Assembly (NCBI GenBank): GCA_020055645.1
Contig: CM034548.1
Span: forward strand, 15,500,001 to 15,564,000
Direction: 5' to 3'
Source of the DNA: Tomocerus qinae
Lineage: Eukaryota > Arthropoda > Collembola > Entomobryomorpha > Tomoceridae
DNA length: 64,000 nt
Shown here: positions 62,880 through 64,000 of the stretch, one piece after another
Layout of the letters: each line of letters begins with the position of its first letter
Numbering within the stretch: the first letter of the stretch is position 1
Made by a program: the position numbers and the translations under genes
The notes under the pieces: model-generated
What the model was told of the DNA's origin: nothing
Seen by the model: the letters and a program-made list of their open reading frames with translations, nothing else
The model's database searches: none

Positions 62880-63005
62880 GCTTATTCTTGCGCCTTCTTC
62901 GTGTTGTAAATGTTAAACGAAGTTCATCTTTTACATTTAAACATTATCACGGAAATTTGTCATTGCGCAACTCCACTTTACGATTATCACATATGGGTAT
63001 GATGA
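62880..63005 (-). repeat. Dispersed repeat, inverted copy of 55338-55460
   Basis: On the minus strand this reads AAGTGGAGTTGCGCAATGA, TTTCCGTGATAATGT and AAATGTAAAAGATGAACTTC, then AGGCGCAAGAA. The same words occur in the same order at about 55338-55460 on the plus strand. The two copies are about 7.4 kb apart in opposite orientation, which marks an unnamed dispersed family. Confidence 0.75.
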
Positions 63006-63124
63006 TTATTGCTCTTTCTCTTTTCTTAGGACCACATCTAGTGAAATACTTTCACTCCATGTAGTAAGTACCAAATTCTCAACGAGGCACATAAAAGCCT
63101 ATTTAATCTGTATGAATTATATTA

Positions 63125-63545
63125 AGATGAATGGCTAGGGCATCAAATACAGGGAGCAATGAAAATGAAGGACTCCATTTTTAATAAACACCTCATTTAA
63201 AATCAGAAAAATAAGATTCCCTGGATGATTCCCTCGATTTTAGATAAACGTACAAATCTTATGAGTACACTATAGGAATAAATATTTTTTTAAATAAATA
63301 GTGGTCCTCAGTTATTTAATTCTGAAAAGAGGTGTACAAACTGGAACCAAGGAATAAAGGGAGCAGTAAAAAGTAATACCAGCACTAATGCACATTTTGC
63401 TTTTAAGGAACGTTCATTTACGTGTGCAGTTGATGGGAGAAGGAGGTATCCAAAAGTTTTACAGTCAGTACTTGCGTTACATATTTATATGGGGAATGGA
63501 GAGGGTTTTGCCTTACGTAATATTTGTAAGTTTCCTAGGCACTCC
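63125..63545 (+). mobile_element. Dispersed element, copy 3 (partial)
   Basis: Matches the 46.5-48.0 kb copy in order. Shared blocks include ATCAAATACAGG, ATAAGATTCCCTG, AATAGTGGTCCTCAGTTATT, GCAGTAAAAAGTAATACC, TTGCTTTTAAGGAACGT, ACAGTCAGTACTTGCGTTA, TTACGTAATATT and TTTCCTAGG. It lacks the hAT insertion and both terminal arms. Confidence 0.6.
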
Positions 63546-63658
63546 TAGGGTAAACCGCTTCGTGGTACATCATTAAAAACATTAAATATTCAATGTGGGT
63601 GCGCTAGTTTATGTTTATACTATATAATATACTATAGTCAATATGATATTATTATTTT

Positions 63659-63814
63659 TGACATGCTGAGCATTGTTTGTGCGGCTCTGTTCCTGTGTGA
63701 CGGAGTAGGAAGGCCAACAGGCCAAGGAATAGGGATTTTGTGAGTTCCATCCACTCCACACAAAACAATGTCAGGGCATCCCAATTCTTTGCTTTGGAAG
63801 CAGATAAGAAGTGG
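63659..63814 (-). pseudogene. Fragment resembling PIF/Harbinger (HARBI1-type) transposase
   Basis: A 52-codon open stretch on the minus strand reads CFQSKELGCPDIVLCGVDGT followed by HKIPIPWP and, further on, HRNR. The pattern of a hydrophobic strand, then (V/I)DGTH(I)-x-I-x-P, and later NR, is the first-Asp region of the HARBI1/PIF DDE nuclease. The frame is not extended on either side by a recognisable rest of the enzyme, so this is a relic if the assignment is right. The match is short. Confidence 0.45.
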
Positions 63815-64000
63815 AATCTTACAGAATGAGAAAGAACCATTTCAAACAAGAGCTCGAGCCAAATTTGAAATGAAGCGTGCTTTGTCTTGATCTGGCTCTG
63901 TGCTCCTGCTCCTCTGTCCGCCTTCTGTCAGTTGTCTGGTGTCAATAAGTCATCTGTTGTTTGCTGTCAATTTGCTGCTTTCTGTTTTGGTAAGGAAGAG

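Larger units (their letters stand above)
60917..64000. other. Region after SENP: 3' UTR, repeats, no intact gene
   Basis: The first 100 bases are the SENP 3' UTR. A strong hairpin lies at 61124-61195. A palindrome CCCGTCCTACGGACGGG is at about 62762-62778. One arm of a dispersed repeat is at about 62880-63005, the third copy of the large element at 63125-63545, and a transposase-like remnant at 63659-63814. No host gene was supported. Confidence 0.5.

Noticed and set aside
1-64000. Search for tRNA, rRNA, CRISPR array, phage or prokaryotic operon structure
   Set aside because: No cloverleaf, rRNA core, regular spacer array or ribosome-binding-site-led gene cluster could be recognised. All real genes are spliced eukaryotic genes.

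Overview
The window is nuclear DNA of an animal, most likely an arthropod. It is AT-rich, its genes are split by short GT-AG introns (often 70-110 bases, some over 1 kb), it carries an interstitial run of the arthropod telomere motif TTAGG, and the gene set (SUPT3H, PTCD3/mS39, INPP5F/Sac2, a C2orf42 homologue, a BTB-BACK-PHR protein, a SENP6/7-type protease) is metazoan. Nothing in the sequence fixes the species. There are no rRNA, tRNA, CRISPR or operon structures that I can support. All exon chains were built by hand from splice signals and phase; where I state a protein length, the exons sum to whole codons.

Layout. 0-5 kb: a small five-exon orphan gene (+) and a two-exon gene for a short secreted cysteine-rich peptide (+). 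5-8.3 kb: PTCD3/mS39 (-), a mitochondrial ribosome protein, head-to-head with 9.3-14.3 kb: SUPT3H (+), the SAGA-complex histone-fold protein, which here has a repeat-filled N-terminal extension of about 1,130 residues. 17.3-22.2 kb: a secreted 16-cysteine protein (+) with three CxCPxG-type modules. 22-27.8 kb: no gene seen. 27.8-33.7 kb: INPP5F/Sac2 phosphoinositide phosphatase (-), 17 exons. 38.1-42.0 kb: C2orf42 homologue (+), 11 exons. 44.0-45.5 kb: a partial, unrecognised gene with a Cys/His finger (-). 50.7-53.3 kb: BTB-BACK-PHR protein (-). 57.6-60.9 kb: SENP6/7-type SUMO protease (+).

The genes do not form one pathway. They are independent housekeeping genes (translation, transcription, phosphoinositide turnover, ubiquitin and SUMO pathways) plus two secreted cysteine-rich products. 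The stretch from 45.5 to 64 kb is accessory in character. It holds two hAT-type insertions with perfect 8-bp duplications, a 276-bp element with a 9-bp duplication just upstream of the BTB gene, a TA-flanked element inside a SENP intron, a TA-flanked foldback element, three copies of a larger dispersed family (one with a hAT element nested in it), and a decayed fragment resembling a PIF/Harbinger transposase.

The most unusual points are the repeat-driven expansion of SUPT3H, the small cysteine-rich peptide gene, the orphan finger gene at 44-45.5 kb and a possible one-base frame break at the 5' side of the SENP gene. I did not find an obviously new multi-gene system.
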